DNA from: Jutongia hominis
GTDB lineage: Bacteria > Bacillota > Clostridia > Lachnospirales > Lachnospiraceae
Direction of reading: 5' to 3'
Length of the DNA stretch: 64,000 nt
NCBI RefSeq assembly: GCF_014384965.1
Contig: NZ_JACRSW010000001.1
Span: 62,001-126,000, forward strand
Part shown: positions 16,566 to 26,431 of the stretch, piece after piece
Layout of the letters: each line of letters starts with the position of its first letter
Position numbering within the stretch: position 1 is the first letter of the stretch
Notes under the pieces: generated by a model
Database searches by the model: none
The model's input: the letters and a program-made list of their open reading frames with translations, nothing else
Told to the model about the DNA's origin: nothing
Made by a program: the position numbers and the translations under genes

Positions 16566-19500
16566 TTACCATGTCTGGATCAATACCCAGCTGTCAAACC
16601 ATTTCAGGTATTTCTGAACATATGACGGATCGACCGCTTTTCCGGAAATAACCGGATAGAACATGATAAATAACACTACCACCAACGCCGCATACACATA
16701 CATGGCTTTCTTCCATTTTGGTTTCTCATCTACAATCTTTTTCATGCTGTAACCAATCATTAACGTAACAAACGGTACACTTGGGAAGTAATGGTAAATA
16801 AATACTACTCTTCCGATGAAAATCCATGGCAGATACTGAGAAAGATATCCAAATGTCAGATAGATCGCATTACGGTCTCTCTTTTTATAGATCAGATATA
16901 AGATGAATAAAAATGCCGGAATACCCATCCACCAGATCAATGGATTACCAAATGCACTGATTCCTTCACGCAGATGAGAATTGATCTCTCCTGAGAAATA
17001 CCAGATCGGACGTTTCATGATCGGCCACTCATACCATTTAGAAGAATATGGATGTGTCGCATTCAATGTGCTGTGATAATTAAACATACTCGTCTGATTA
17101 TCTAACATTCTGCGGATCAGGCCATGACCTGTTCCATCAGAGAACGGAATGTATGATAAAGTATAGATTGCTGCAGGAATGGCAACAAAGAATCCACAGC
17201 AAAATGCGATCGTTTTCCAAAACTTCTTATAAAAGGTATCAATGATATCTTTGTGCAAAATACCTTCTGTCGTACCATTCGGATTCTTTGACGCATACAG
17301 ATATTCGCTGAATCTCTTGCCCATAACGATAAAGAAAATCAGGCAAAGACCGATTGAAGAATATATTCCGGTCCATTTGCATGCCCAGCTAAATCCCATT
17401 GCGATACCACATAAACCAAGAGGAATAAATGTCTTTTTCAGACTGGTATCGTAAAAACTCTTTCTGGTATAACAGAACATAAAGAAGTACGAAAGCATGA
17501 TAAACAATGTAACAAAAACATCGATCGTAGCAATTCTTGTCTGCGCAAAATGCATAAAATCAAAAGCAAACATCAATGTTGTAATTCCACTGATCCATGT
17601 TTCCTTAAACATTTTCTTTGCAAAGATATAAATGATCGGAACCATTAACACACCAAATAAGGTTCCCATAAAGCGCCATCCGAACGGATTCATGCCAAAA
17701 ATGCTGACACCGAGTGCAATAAAGATCTTGCCAAGTGGCGGATGCGTATTTTCATAACAATACAGATGATGGACCATTTCATATGCGGTACGTGCATGAT
17801 AGACTTCATCAAAATACGTACCATTACTCCAGCTCTGTCTTCCTTCAAACATATCCTGCTCATCAAACAAAGCATGATAGTCTTTTTCATTTACCGGCAT
17901 CAAAAGATTGCCATCGGCATCCTGAAATACCAATTCCAGTAAACTGTCATTAGAAGTTTCTGAATTTGGCGTGAGCTTTAAATAACGCGTTACGATCTGC
18001 CTGTCTGTACTGTTCCAGCAAAAAACAGAACCGGCATCCCATGCGTTGCTGTCAGAATAGATTTCCTGCCAGTTCGTTCCATCGGTTGATATCGAAACAA
18101 TGTATTTCGGATTGTTCTGGTAACCAAGGAAATCCCACGTCTTCCTGATATCAACGCTTTTTCCGAAGTCAAGAACGATCTCACCGTCCTGAACAACCGA
18201 ATAACCGGTTGTCGGGGCATGCATATTTCCAAGGTTCATAAAAGCAACAACCGCATAGATCACAGTGATTACCGCCATAACGATCAGGTCAGTTTTGACA
18301 ATCTTTCCTAAAGTTTCCGTTCTTTGGATCCTGCTCTTAGACTGCGAATCGTCCTGCCTATTACTATAAGGCATACCGGCTTTGGATCGTGCTGTCTGTG
18401 TTTCTGTCTGCTGCATCTTTTCATCTGCTGCCGGTTCATATTGGATATAATACTTATAAGACAGATAGACCATATAACATAAGAATGCAACAAAACATGC
18501 ACCGACAATAATAGGGAATGGTGCCATGTTATCAAAATTTGTATTATCAAAGAAGAACAATACATGCGTTACATTCAGATATGTAAGTGCTGCACCGATC
18601 ACATAGGCGATATACAATTTCTTTCTGGGTCTTACTGCATAAACTAACAGCAAAAGTGCTACAGCCGGATACACATATCTCTCATGCATACGGACAGATA
18701 ACGTAAAGACCGCCGTTACGATCAATGCCCCCTCAAAGTAATATTTAGACTTGTTCTCTTTTGACTTAAAGTTCAATATCGTTGTAAAGATCACTGTTGC
18801 AATAATGAAGAGCGTTCCCCACATCTTATAAGAAATTCCAAGTGAGGTTGCTGTCTGATCTGCCCAGTTCTTTCCAAACATCGTCCAGATATTATATGCA
18901 TTGACAGAAGCATATGGATAAGATCCCATCGTCTCTGTATATTGCTTTAATGCATCCTGAAAACCAAACGGCATCATCAAAAGACCGATCATAAGGATCG
19001 CAACAATACCGGCTCCAAGCTGGATAAAGAAATTTTTCCGGAAATCATTTTTTGAAAGATTCTTATGACCTTCTAAAATAACCTGATCAATGATTCCATA
19101 GATCAGCACCGGTGTAAAGATCAAACTCTGCGGCTTGATCAAAATACCGATCGCAAAGACAAAATATGCCGGGATCAGTTTCTTTTCCGTTACCAGATAA
19201 CACATCAATACAATAAATAATGTAAAGACACTGTCTACCTGTGCCCAGATGGCACTGTCTACAAAGATCACAGGTGTAAATAAAAAAATTCCTGCTAAAA
19301 GAGCAGCTCCGGTCTCTTTCATTCTCTTTGATGCGATCTTATAGACAAGATAACCGATCGCCATATCAGAAAGAATTGCCGGTAACTTCGTTAAAACAAT
19401 GCTTAACGTAGATGTCTGCACAATATGAAATACCGAACGGATTCCACCGATCACAAAGAGGATATACATATATCCGGGTGGATAATCCGTAAAAGCATCT

Positions 19501-19841
19501 AAAGAATAAAACTTACCAATGCCGTTTTCAAAAATCATATCTGCCCATGCCAGAAAACAGTTGACATCTACTTCGTATCCTTTGTATGCGATCGCTCCGA
19601 TCAGGCGTGCAAGCAAAGCAACTACAAATATAGCAATAAAAATAGAAAAACCTATCTTTTTTTCCTGCTGCTTCGACATTCCTGTTCCCGATAAGGACGA
19701 AGAAGGATTCTTTTTATAATGATACTTCTTTCCCTTTTTTGATGCTCCGGTATTTTCTACACGCACATATCTGTTACAATATGGATATAACAGATACATT
19801 GCGATGACAGATACCAGCGCAATACCTAACATGATTACCAT
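16566..19841 (-). CDS. Double GT-C glycosyltransferase: PMT/ArnT-type fusion with central discoidin-like domain
   Basis: This 1,091-aa multi-pass membrane protein has two transferase-like modules. Module 1 (about 65-470) has YEVDVNCFLAWADMIFENG and DYPPGYMY, the first-loop pattern of GT-C enzymes using lipid-linked sugars. A soluble insert (about 555-640) with VDIRKTWDFLGYQNN and ISTDGTNWQEIYSD looks like an F5/8-type C (discoidin) beta-sandwich. Module 2 (about 660-1090) is PMT-like, with YFDEVYHARTAYEM (catalytic Asp-Glu pair), THPPLGK and RIATIDVF. PMT enzymes transfer mannose from a polyprenyl-phosphate donor to proteins or glycans. The acceptor is unknown. The ATG follows GGAGGAG. It is transcribed after the rhomboid-like gene. 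Confidence 0.85.
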   Translation of the reverse strand: MVIMLGIALVSVIAMYLLYPYCNRYVRVENTGASKKGKKYHYKKNPSSSLSGTGMSKQQEKKIGFSIFIAIFVVALLARLIGAIAYKGYEVDVNCFLAWADMIFENGIGKFYSLDAFTDYPPGYMYILFVIGGIRSVFHIVQTSTLSIVLTKLPAILSDMAIGYLVYKIASKRMKETGAALLAGIFLFTPVIFVDSAIWAQVDSVFTLFIVLMCYLVTEKKLIPAYFVFAIGILIKPQSLIFTPVLIYGIIDQVILEGHKNLSKNDFRKNFFIQLGAGIVAILMIGLLMMPFGFQDALKQYTETMGSYPYASVNAYNIWTMFGKNWADQTATSLGISYKMWGTLFIIATVIFTTILNFKSKENKSKYYFEGALIVTAVFTLSVRMHERYVYPAVALLLLVYAVRPRKKLYIAYVIGAALTYLNVTHVLFFFDNTNFDNMAPFPIIVGACFVAFLCYMVYLSYKYYIQYEPAADEKMQQTETQTARSKAGMPYSNRQDDSQSKSRIQRTETLGKIVKTDLIVMAVITVIYAVVAFMNLGNMHAPTTGYSVVQDGEIVLDFGKSVDIRKTWDFLGYQNNPKYIVSISTDGTNWQEIYSDSNAWDAGSVFCWNSTDRQIVTRYLKLTPNSETSNDSLLELVFQDADGNLLMPVNEKDYHALFDEQDMFEGRQSWSNGTYFDEVYHARTAYEMVHHLYCYENTHPPLGKIFIALGVSIFGMNPFGWRFMGTLFGVLMVPIIYIFAKKMFKETWISGITTLMFAFDFMHFAQTRIATIDVFVTLFIMLSYFFMFCYTRKSFYDTSLKKTFIPLGLCGIAMGFSWACKWTGIYSSIGLCLIFFIVMGKRFSEYLYASKNPNGTTEGILHKDIIDTFYKKFWKTIAFCCGFFVAIPAAIYTLSYIPFSDGTGHGLIRRMLDNQTSMFNYHSTLNATHPYSSKWYEWPIMKRPIWYFSGEINSHLREGISAFGNPLIWWMGIPAFLFILYLIYKKRDRNAIYLTFGYLSQYLPWIFIGRVVFIYHYFPSVPFVTLMIGYSMKKIVDEKPKWKKAMYVYAALVVVLFIMFYPVISGKAVDPSYVQKYLKWFDSWVLIQTW

Positions 19842-19942
19842 AACACTCCTCCATAAATTTACTGATCATTACTTTTTCATCTATCTATAAGATCATGCTG
19901 TTTTCCATTCACATTGATCTTACTGATCCATCCGGTTACATA

Positions 19943-20869
19943 TTACATAAACTTTTTCACATGCTGATGTGTAAACAGATGATCTGAACAATATTCATAA
20001 TTCCCATCACATTTTGAACAATAACGAAAATCCAGCGAATCATCATCTAATTCTGTTCTGCCGCAAACAGCACATCTGTGTCTTGCTCCGTTTGCATACT
20101 GGTTTGTCTGACGTTCAAATGATCTCTTTCTTCTTTTCTGTTGCATCCTTGCTCTCGGTGACTGTCTTGTTGCAAAGAAATAGATCAGGAAGTTTGCCAT
20201 TGCAACAATGATCGCGATTGCAATACTAAAGTATGCCCCGGCTGTTGTTGTATAGATCACACTTGCTCCCTGTGCCAGTGTACGAAATCCGAGATACAGA
20301 CTGTTGATAATCTGATAAACCATATACACAGCATCCAGAAGGGCAAGCCATTTTACTTTAATCGGTAAAACTGCATAAAGCAAAAACTCCATATCCGGAT
20401 TCATCAGCGCAAATGCAAAGAACATTGACCAATAAATATATTGCATACCCGAATCATAGTTCGAAACATGAAGCGGCGACAGATAAAGGATCAATGCCGC
20501 TATGATATTAAAAAGAAATCCCGATACAATATACATATTAAAACGGAATGTTCCCCATGCAGCCTCTAATGATCTTCCAAACAAAAAGAATAGATTGACC
20601 TGAAAAAAGAAAAAAATGATTCCTATCAAAAATCCTCCCATACTGCTACCTGATGAAAAGCCTGACGGTTCCAGCAAAAAGGTAAATAATCTCCAAATCT
20701 GTCCATGAAAGACTGCATTCATGTTCAATGACAGATATTGGTAATAAAAATATGGATTCACCAGTCCGATCACCGCGCCTGCACAATAGATTATAACGAC
20801 GTATTTGATCAGGTCAGGAACCGCATATCTGCCAAATTTTCTCTCTAATGCATTTAAAAATTTTTCCAT
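19943..20869 (-). CDS. Rhomboid-like membrane protein lacking the serine motif, with C-terminal zinc-binding tail
   Basis: This 308-aa protein has about six membrane segments in the rhomboid arrangement, with GQIWRLFTFLLEPSG (rhomboid loop-1 W-R motif) and LEAAWGTFRFNMY. The catalytic GxSG of TM4 is absent: the corresponding stretch reads IYWSMFFAFALMNPD. It therefore resembles a pseudo-rhomboid or derlin-type protein. After a basic linker (RMQQKRRKRSF) the tail carries CAVCGRTELDDDSLDF, CSKCDGNYEYC and H residues, a likely zinc ribbon. A consensus promoter lies upstream. Being first in the unit with the PMT gene, it may help assemble or control that pathway (inference). Confidence 0.8.
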   Translation of the reverse strand: MEKFLNALERKFGRYAVPDLIKYVVIIYCAGAVIGLVNPYFYYQYLSLNMNAVFHGQIWRLFTFLLEPSGFSSGSSMGGFLIGIIFFFFQVNLFFLFGRSLEAAWGTFRFNMYIVSGFLFNIIAALILYLSPLHVSNYDSGMQYIYWSMFFAFALMNPDMEFLLYAVLPIKVKWLALLDAVYMVYQIINSLYLGFRTLAQGASVIYTTTAGAYFSIAIAIIVAMANFLIYFFATRQSPRARMQQKRRKRSFERQTNQYANGARHRCAVCGRTELDDDSLDFRYCSKCDGNYEYCSDHLFTHQHVKKFM

Positions 20870-20918
20870 TGAGCCTGTCCTTTCTTTTTTTCATTTATGA
20901 TAAAATGACATACTATTC

Positions 20919-20947
20919 ATTATAAATTGAGCCTATACCTTTGTCAA
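20919..20947 (-). promoter_or_regulatory. Consensus sigma-A promoter for the rhomboid-PMT unit
   Basis: Minus strand TTGACA (20942-20947), 17-nt spacer, TATAAT (20919-20924): a perfect match to the consensus, about 50 nt before the rhomboid-like start codon. Confidence 0.9.
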
Positions 20948-21065
20948 ACTTTTCACATAAAATACACAGCACATTTTCCCACCTTCCCCACCCTATCCTT
21001 TTACACTCGAAATTAAGCATTGTTTGGTACAACGGATGTTATCTTCCCGATCGTCTGCCAAAGGA

Positions 21066-21755
21066 TTAACGATCCAGTGTGCCGGAACTGTTTTTTGTAT
21101 CAGAAATGTAATAAGCAACGCCCGGAAGCATATACATATTAGCAAGTCCGTTTTTATCTACAAATGCCAAAACCTGATCCTTATCGCCTTGCAAAATATC
21201 AAAAAGAGTGTCTCCGGGTTTTACAACATATTTTTTCCATTCTGTGTCTGTCTGTCGGGTTGCTGATGTACTTTGCGGCACAAAAGCTACAGCACGCTCT
21301 TGTGTATCAGTTACCTTCGTGTTCCGTGGCATCGCTGATGCATTGCGGTCTGGCATGTCACTTTCATTTTCATCCCGTGGCATCGCTGTTACATTGCGGT
21401 CTGGCATGTCACTTTCATTTTCATCCCGTGGCATCGCTGTTACATTGCGGTCTGTCGTGCCAGCTGCATTTGCCTGCTGTGACATCGCTGTAGCATTACA
21501 CTGCTGCATTACTGCTTCCTGATCCGTGTCACCTGTCATATTTCTTCTTGACGGTCTTGGTGTCAGAAATGCATTTTCTAAAGGCTTTTTGGTTGGAACA
21601 CAGATTGTATCTCCAACCTGAAGATTAAACACATCCACATATGGATTTGCACGCAGCAACATAGATAAGGGAACCTTATGCTCTCTGCTGATCTCATATA
21701 ATGTATCGCCTTTTTTGATCGTGTGTGTGATTCCGTCACAATATTCATAATTCAT
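21066..21755 (-). CDS. Protein with two LysM domains separated by a repeat linker
   Basis: This 229-aa protein has LysM 1 at about 7-54 (HTIKKGDTLYEISREH ... LQVGDTICVP) and LysM 2 at the C-terminus, about 180-225 (YVVKPGDTLFDILQG). LysM binds N-acetylglucosamine polymers such as peptidoglycan. There is no signal peptide, so it is either cytoplasmic/forespore, like spore-coat LysM proteins, or exported by another route. The linker contains a 17-residue repeat RNVTAMPRDENESDMPD. The ATG at 21755 has GAGGAG eight nt upstream; a start ten codons earlier is less likely. Confidence 0.85.
   Translation of the reverse strand: MNYEYCDGITHTIKKGDTLYEISREHKVPLSMLLRANPYVDVFNLQVGDTICVPTKKPLENAFLTPRPSRRNMTGDTDQEAVMQQCNATAMSQQANAAGTTDRNVTAMPRDENESDMPDRNVTAMPRDENESDMPDRNASAMPRNTKVTDTQERAVAFVPQSTSATRQTDTEWKKYVVKPGDTLFDILQGDKDQVLAFVDKNGLANMYMLPGVAYYISDTKNSSGTLDR
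21310..21510. repeat. In-frame 51-bp tandem repeat in the LysM gene
   Basis: CATCGCTG recurs at 21330, 21381, 21432 and 21483, an exact 51-bp period. The middle copies are nearly identical and the outer ones diverged. Each encodes 17 residues of the linker between the LysM domains. Confidence 0.95.
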
Positions 21756-21949
21756 ATATAGGACTCCTCTTTTCTGATCTGTCATTCTATTTTATTAATA
21801 TATTCTGTTACAGATTATTTGCTACTAAAAGCGGCATTCTGTGCACAATATGCATCCGTCAGGCCGGATTTATAAAATATTTCTTCCTTCTTGTACCATA
21901 TTGTCTTCCGGCTGCTGTCAATTGCTATCCGTAATCTTGCAACAAAAAT

Positions 21950-21978
21950 TTGCATTCATAAAAAATTTGTCTTATAAT
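21950..21978 (+). promoter_or_regulatory. Sigma-A type promoter for the activase gene
   Basis: TTGCAT (21950-21955), 17-nt spacer, TATAAT (21973-21978), about 85 nt before the ATG at 22064. Confidence 0.75.
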
Positions 21979-22063
21979 AAGAGAATATGGCGATTTTTGC
22001 ACACAATGTTTATTTTTGACCGAAATACAGTCTTTTTGTGACTGTATCGCGATGGAGGTAACT

Positions 22064-25000
22064 ATGAAATTAAATTACAATACACTGGGAATCGATATTG
22101 GTTCCACAACTGTCAAAATAGCTATTTTAAATACAAACGGAGAAATCATTTTTTCCGATTACCAGAGACATTATGCTAATATTCAGGAAACCTTGGCATC
22201 TATTATCACAGATGCCTGTGAACAGCTTGGTGACCTTCCGGTATCTCCCATGATCACCGGATCAGGTGGTCTTACACTTTCTAAGCACTTAGATATCCCA
22301 TTTGTTCAGGAAGTCGTTGCCGTTGCAACTTCATTAAAAGACTATGCACCACAGACCGATGTAGCGATCGAACTTGGTGGCGAAGATGCCAAGATCATTT
22401 ATTTCACCGGTGGAATCGACCAGCGAATGAATGGTATCTGTGCCGGTGGTACCGGTTCTTTTATCGATCAGATGGCTACCTTATTAAAAACAGATGCATC
22501 CGGTCTGAATGAATATGCAAAGAATTATGAAGCAATCTATCCGATTGCAGCCCGTTGCGGTGTATTTGCAAAATCCGATATCCAGCCTTTGATCAATGAA
22601 GGCGCAACAAAAGAAGATCTGGCAGCTTCGATTTTTCAGGCTGTTGTAAACCAGACGATCAGCGGACTTGCCTGTGGCAAACCGATCCGCGGCAATGTAG
22701 CATTCTTAGGTGGTCCGCTTCATTTCTTAACACAGCTTCGTCAGGCATTTATTGAGACATTACATCTGACCGATGATGAGATCATTGCTCCGGAGCATTC
22801 TCACTTATTCGCAGCATCCGGTGCTGCAATGAACGCCAAAGAAGATCACCAGACTTCTCTTGGCAACTTAAAGCAGAAACTTGCCGAAGGCATTCAGATG
22901 GAAATTGAAGTAACACGTATGCCTCCTCTTTTTAATAATGAAGAAGAATACCGGGAATTTATAGAAGAACATTCGAAAAAAGATGTACCAAAGGGTGATT
23001 TTGCTTCTTATAAAGGAAATCTCTATCTTGGTATTGATGCCGGTTCTACAACAACAAAAGTCGCTGTGATCGGTGAAGACGGTTCTCTTTTATATTCATT
23101 CTATGACAGCAATAACGGAAGTCCGTTAAAGACTTCGTTAAAAGCGATCAAAGATATCTATTCGAAAATGCCAAAGGATGCAAGAATCGTCCGTTCCTGC
23201 TCTACCGGCTATGGCGAGGCTCTGATCAAATCCGCTCTGATGTTAGATGAAGGCGAGGTAGAAACCGTTGCCCATTATAAAGCCGCTGCTTTCTTTGAAC
23301 CGGATGTAGATTGTATCCTCGATATCGGTGGTCAGGACATGAAATGTATCAGCATCAAGAACCATTCTGTTGATAAAGTACAGTTAAATGAAGCCTGCTC
23401 TTCAGGCTGTGGTTCTTTCATCGAAACCTTTGCAAAATCCTTAAACTATGAAGTCGCCGATTTTGCAAAAGTAGCATTATATGCGAAAAATCCGGTCGAT
23501 CTCGGATCCCGCTGTACTGTCTTTATGAATTCCAAAGTAAAGCAGGCACAGAAAGAGGGAGCAAGCGTAGCGGATATCTCTGCCGGACTTGCTTATTCCG
23601 TTATTAAAAATGCGTTACTGAAAGTTATCAAACTGACCGATCCGAAAGATCTCGGTGAAAAAGTCGTTGTACAGGGCGGTACTTTCTATAATGATGCAGT
23701 ACTCCGAAGCTTTGAACGCATCTCAGGATGTAATGCCGTCCGTCCTGATATTGCCGGTATTATGGGTGCTTTTGGTGCTGCTTTGCTGGCAAGAGAACAT
23801 TACACCGGACAGGAAACTTCTATGCTTTCGATCGACGAGATCAATGATCTGCGCTTCGAAACTTCCATGACACGCTGTAAAGGCTGCACAAACCATTGTC
23901 TGCTTACGATCAACCGCTTTACAGGCGGCAGACAGTTCATTTCAGGAAACCGCTGCGAACGCGGTATCGGAAAGCAAAAGAACGAAAAACATGTTCCTAA
24001 CCTTTTTGAATATAAGAACAAACGTCTTTTTGCGCATTATATTCCATTGGAAGAAAAGGAAGCAGTCCGTGGAACAGTCGGTATTCCAAGAGTTTTGAAT
24101 ATGTATGAGAACTATCCGTTTTGGTTTACATTCTTTACGAAATTAAAATATAAAGTGGTACTTTCACCGGAATCCAGCCGAAAGATCTACGAACTTGGTA
24201 TCGAATCGATCCCAAGCGAATCAGAATGCTATCCGGCAAAGATCGCACACGGTCATGTCACCTGGCTGATACGTCAGGGATTAGACTACATATTCTATCC
24301 TTGTATTCCATATGAACGTACCGAAGTACCGGATGCTAATAACCATTACAACTGTCCAATCGTTACTTCTTATGGTGAAAATATCAAGAACAATGTAGAA
24401 GAATTGCGTGACAAAAAGATCACTTACCAGAATCCTTTCCTATCTTTTGAAAACGAAAAGATCCTGACAAAACGACTGGTAGCCTTCTTTACAAAGGAAA
24501 ATAATATTCCTGCCAAAGAAGTAGAAGCTGCCGCCAAAGCGGCATGGGCAGAGTTACAGGCAACCCGTGAAGATATTATCAAAAAAGGCCGTGAAGTCTT
24601 AGATTATATGGAAAAGAACCATTGTCACGGTATCGTGCTTTCCGGTCGTCCATACCATGTAGATCCTGAGATCAATCACGGTATTCCGGAAATGATCAAT
24701 TCATTCGGTGTTGCTGTTCTGACCGAAGACAGCGTATCGGAATTTGGTACCGTAGACCGTCCGACGATCGTAATGGATCAGTGGATGTATCATTCCCGTC
24801 TGTATAAAGCTGCTTCTTTTGTCAGCACACGCTCTGATCTCGATCTGGTACAGCTCAATTCCTTTGGCTGTGGTCTCGATGCCGTTACAACCGATCAGGT
24901 AAGTGATATTCTGACAAAACAGAATAAAGTGTATACAGTCTTAAAGATTGACGAAGTAAATAACCTCGGTGCCGCCAGAATCCGAATTCGTTCTCTGTTA

Positions 25001-26284
25001 GCAGCCGTAAAAGAAAGAGAACGTAAAAACATTCTTCCAAAGGCTGCCGATACCGCACATCATCGTGTGGTCTTTACCGAAGAAATGCGCAAAGATTATA
25101 CAATCTTAGTTCCACAGATGTCACCGATCCATTTTGATATCTTAGAACCTGCACTTGCATCCTGCGGCTATCATTTAGAGATTCTTCCAAGCACGGAAAA
25201 ATGTCTGGATTATGGTCTGAAATATGTCAACAATGATGCATGCTATCCATCTCTTCTGGTCGTTGGCCAGTTTATGGAAGCTCTGCTTTCAGGCAAATAC
25301 GATCTCAATCGTGTTGCATTGATCATTACGCAGACCGGTGGTGGCTGCCGTGCTACAAACTATATCGGATTTATCCGTCGTGCTTTAGAGAAAGCCGGAA
25401 TGTCACAGATTCCTGTTATTTCAATGAGTGCCGGTATTGAAAAGAATCCCGGCTTGCATATCAATTATAAAATGGCAATGCGTGCGATCCAGGCTTTGAT
25501 CTATGGCGATGTCTTTATGCGTGTTCTTTATAAGACAAGACCATATGAAGCCGTAGAAGGTTCGGCAAATGCTTTGCATCAGAAATGGCTTACCATCGTT
25601 CAAAAGTCGGTTCAGAATGGAAATAAAGCAGAATTTAAGAGAAACATTCAAAATATTATAAAAGAATTTGATGAACTGCCATTAAAGGATATCAAAAAAC
25701 CTCGCGTTGGTATTGTTGGTGAGATTCTTGTAAAATTCCTTCCTTTGGCAAACAATTTCTTAGTTGATCTGTTAGAAAGCGAAGGTGCCGAAGCGGTTTG
25801 TCCCGACCTGTTAGACTTCTTTATGTATTCTTTGTATAATGCGAACTTTAAAGCAGAATACTTAGGAAAGAAAAAGTCCGGTGCACGCATCAATAACCTG
25901 TTGATCGCTTATCTTGAAAACTACCGTAAAGTTGCTAAAGTTGCTTTACAAAACAGCAGACGCTTTGAGCCACCAACACCGATCGCTCATATGGCAGAAT
26001 ATGCTTCACCGATTGTTTCATGTGGTAACCAGACCGGTGAAGGCTGGTTCTTAACCGGTGAAATGATCGAATTGATCAAGTCCGGCGTATCGAATATTGT
26101 ATGTGCACAGCCTTTTGGATGTCTTCCAAATCATGTTGTCGGAAAAGGTGTTATCAAAGAGCTTAGACGACAATATGAGCATACGAACATTGTTGCCGTT
26201 GATTATGATCCGGGTGCAAGTGAAGTCAACCAGTTGAACCGAATCAAATTAATGCTTGCAACAGCCGAAAAGAATCTGGTTTAA
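22064..26284 (+). CDS. Acyl-CoA dehydratase activase-related mega-protein (two BcrAD/BadFG ATPase domains plus DUF2229 and HgdB-like regions)
   Basis: This 1,406-aa protein fuses two ASKHA ATPase domains of the 2-hydroxyacyl-CoA dehydratase activase type, one starting [13 protein letters not shown] (about 8) and one [13 protein letters not shown] (about 323), each with its own GGQD/GGED and CxxGxGSF cluster region. A DUF2229 region follows, with CKGCTNHC and NRCERG cysteines (about 600-645), then dehydratase-subunit-like segments ([25 protein letters not shown]). Activases hold a 4Fe-4S cluster and use ATP to drive an electron into a dehydratase. The substrate of this widespread clostridial protein is not established. 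The ATG at 22064 with GGAGG upstream is preferred to 22016. It is monocistronic. Confidence 0.9.
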   Translation: MKLNYNTLGIDIGSTTVKIAILNTNGEIIFSDYQRHYANIQETLASIITDACEQLGDLPVSPMITGSGGLTLSKHLDIPFVQEVVAVATSLKDYAPQTDVAIELGGEDAKIIYFTGGIDQRMNGICAGGTGSFIDQMATLLKTDASGLNEYAKNYEAIYPIAARCGVFAKSDIQPLINEGATKEDLAASIFQAVVNQTISGLACGKPIRGNVAFLGGPLHFLTQLRQAFIETLHLTDDEIIAPEHSHLFAASGAAMNAKEDHQTSLGNLKQKLAEGIQMEIEVTRMPPLFNNEEEYREFIEEHSKKDVPKGDFASYKGNLYLGIDAGSTTTKVAVIGEDGSLLYSFYDSNNGSPLKTSLKAIKDIYSKMPKDARIVRSCSTGYGEALIKSALMLDEGEVETVAHYKAAAFFEPDVDCILDIGGQDMKCISIKNHSVDKVQLNEACSSGCGSFIETFAKSLNYEVADFAKVALYAKNPVDLGSRCTVFMNSKVKQAQKEGASVADISAGLAYSVIKNALLKVIKLTDPKDLGEKVVVQGGTFYNDAVLRSFERISGCNAVRPDIAGIMGAFGAALLAREHYTGQETSMLSIDEINDLRFETSMTRCKGCTNHCLLTINRFTGGRQFISGNRCERGIGKQKNEKHVPNLFEYKNKRLFAHYIPLEEKEAVRGTVGIPRVLNMYENYPFWFTFFTKLKYKVVLSPESSRKIYELGIESIPSESECYPAKIAHGHVTWLIRQGLDYIFYPCIPYERTEVPDANNHYNCPIVTSYGENIKNNVEELRDKKITYQNPFLSFENEKILTKRLVAFFTKENNIPAKEVEAAAKAAWAELQATREDIIKKGREVLDYMEKNHCHGIVLSGRPYHVDPEINHGIPEMINSFGVAVLTEDSVSEFGTVDRPTIVMDQWMYHSRLYKAASFVSTRSDLDLVQLNSFGCGLDAVTTDQVSDILTKQNKVYTVLKIDEVNNLGAARIRIRSLLAAVKERERKNILPKAADTAHHRVVFTEEMRKDYTILVPQMSPIHFDILEPALASCGYHLEILPSTEKCLDYGLKYVNNDACYPSLLVVGQFMEALLSGKYDLNRVALIITQTGGGCRATNYIGFIRRALEKAGMSQIPVISMSAGIEKNPGLHINYKMAMRAIQALIYGDVFMRVLYKTRPYEAVEGSANALHQKWLTIVQKSVQNGNKAEFKRNIQNIIKEFDELPLKDIKKPRVGIVGEILVKFLPLANNFLVDLLESEGAEAVCPDLLDFFMYSLYNANFKAEYLGKKKSGARINNLLIAYLENYRKVAKVALQNSRRFEPPTPIAHMAEYASPIVSCGNQTGEGWFLTGEMIELIKSGVSNIVCAQPFGCLPNHVVGKGVIKELRRQYEHTNIVAVDYDPGASEVNQLNRIKLMLATAEKNLV

Positions 26285-26296
26285 AATCTAAAACAA

Positions 26297-26349
26297 GAAG
26301 GTTCCGTCTATGTGTCTCCGTTACGAGACATAGACGAAACCTTCTTTTT
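26297..26349 (+). terminator. Strong intrinsic terminator after the activase gene
   Basis: GAAGGTT and CGTCTATGT pair with ACATAGACG and AACCTTC, with single-base bulges, followed by five T. It starts 12 nt after the stop codon. Confidence 0.92.
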
Positions 26350-26431
26350 CATTTACTCTTTCGATACTTATCTTATATTGCAATCATTCATCAATGAAAG
26401 ACACTTACTCTGTACAGTCTTCGTATCTCTA

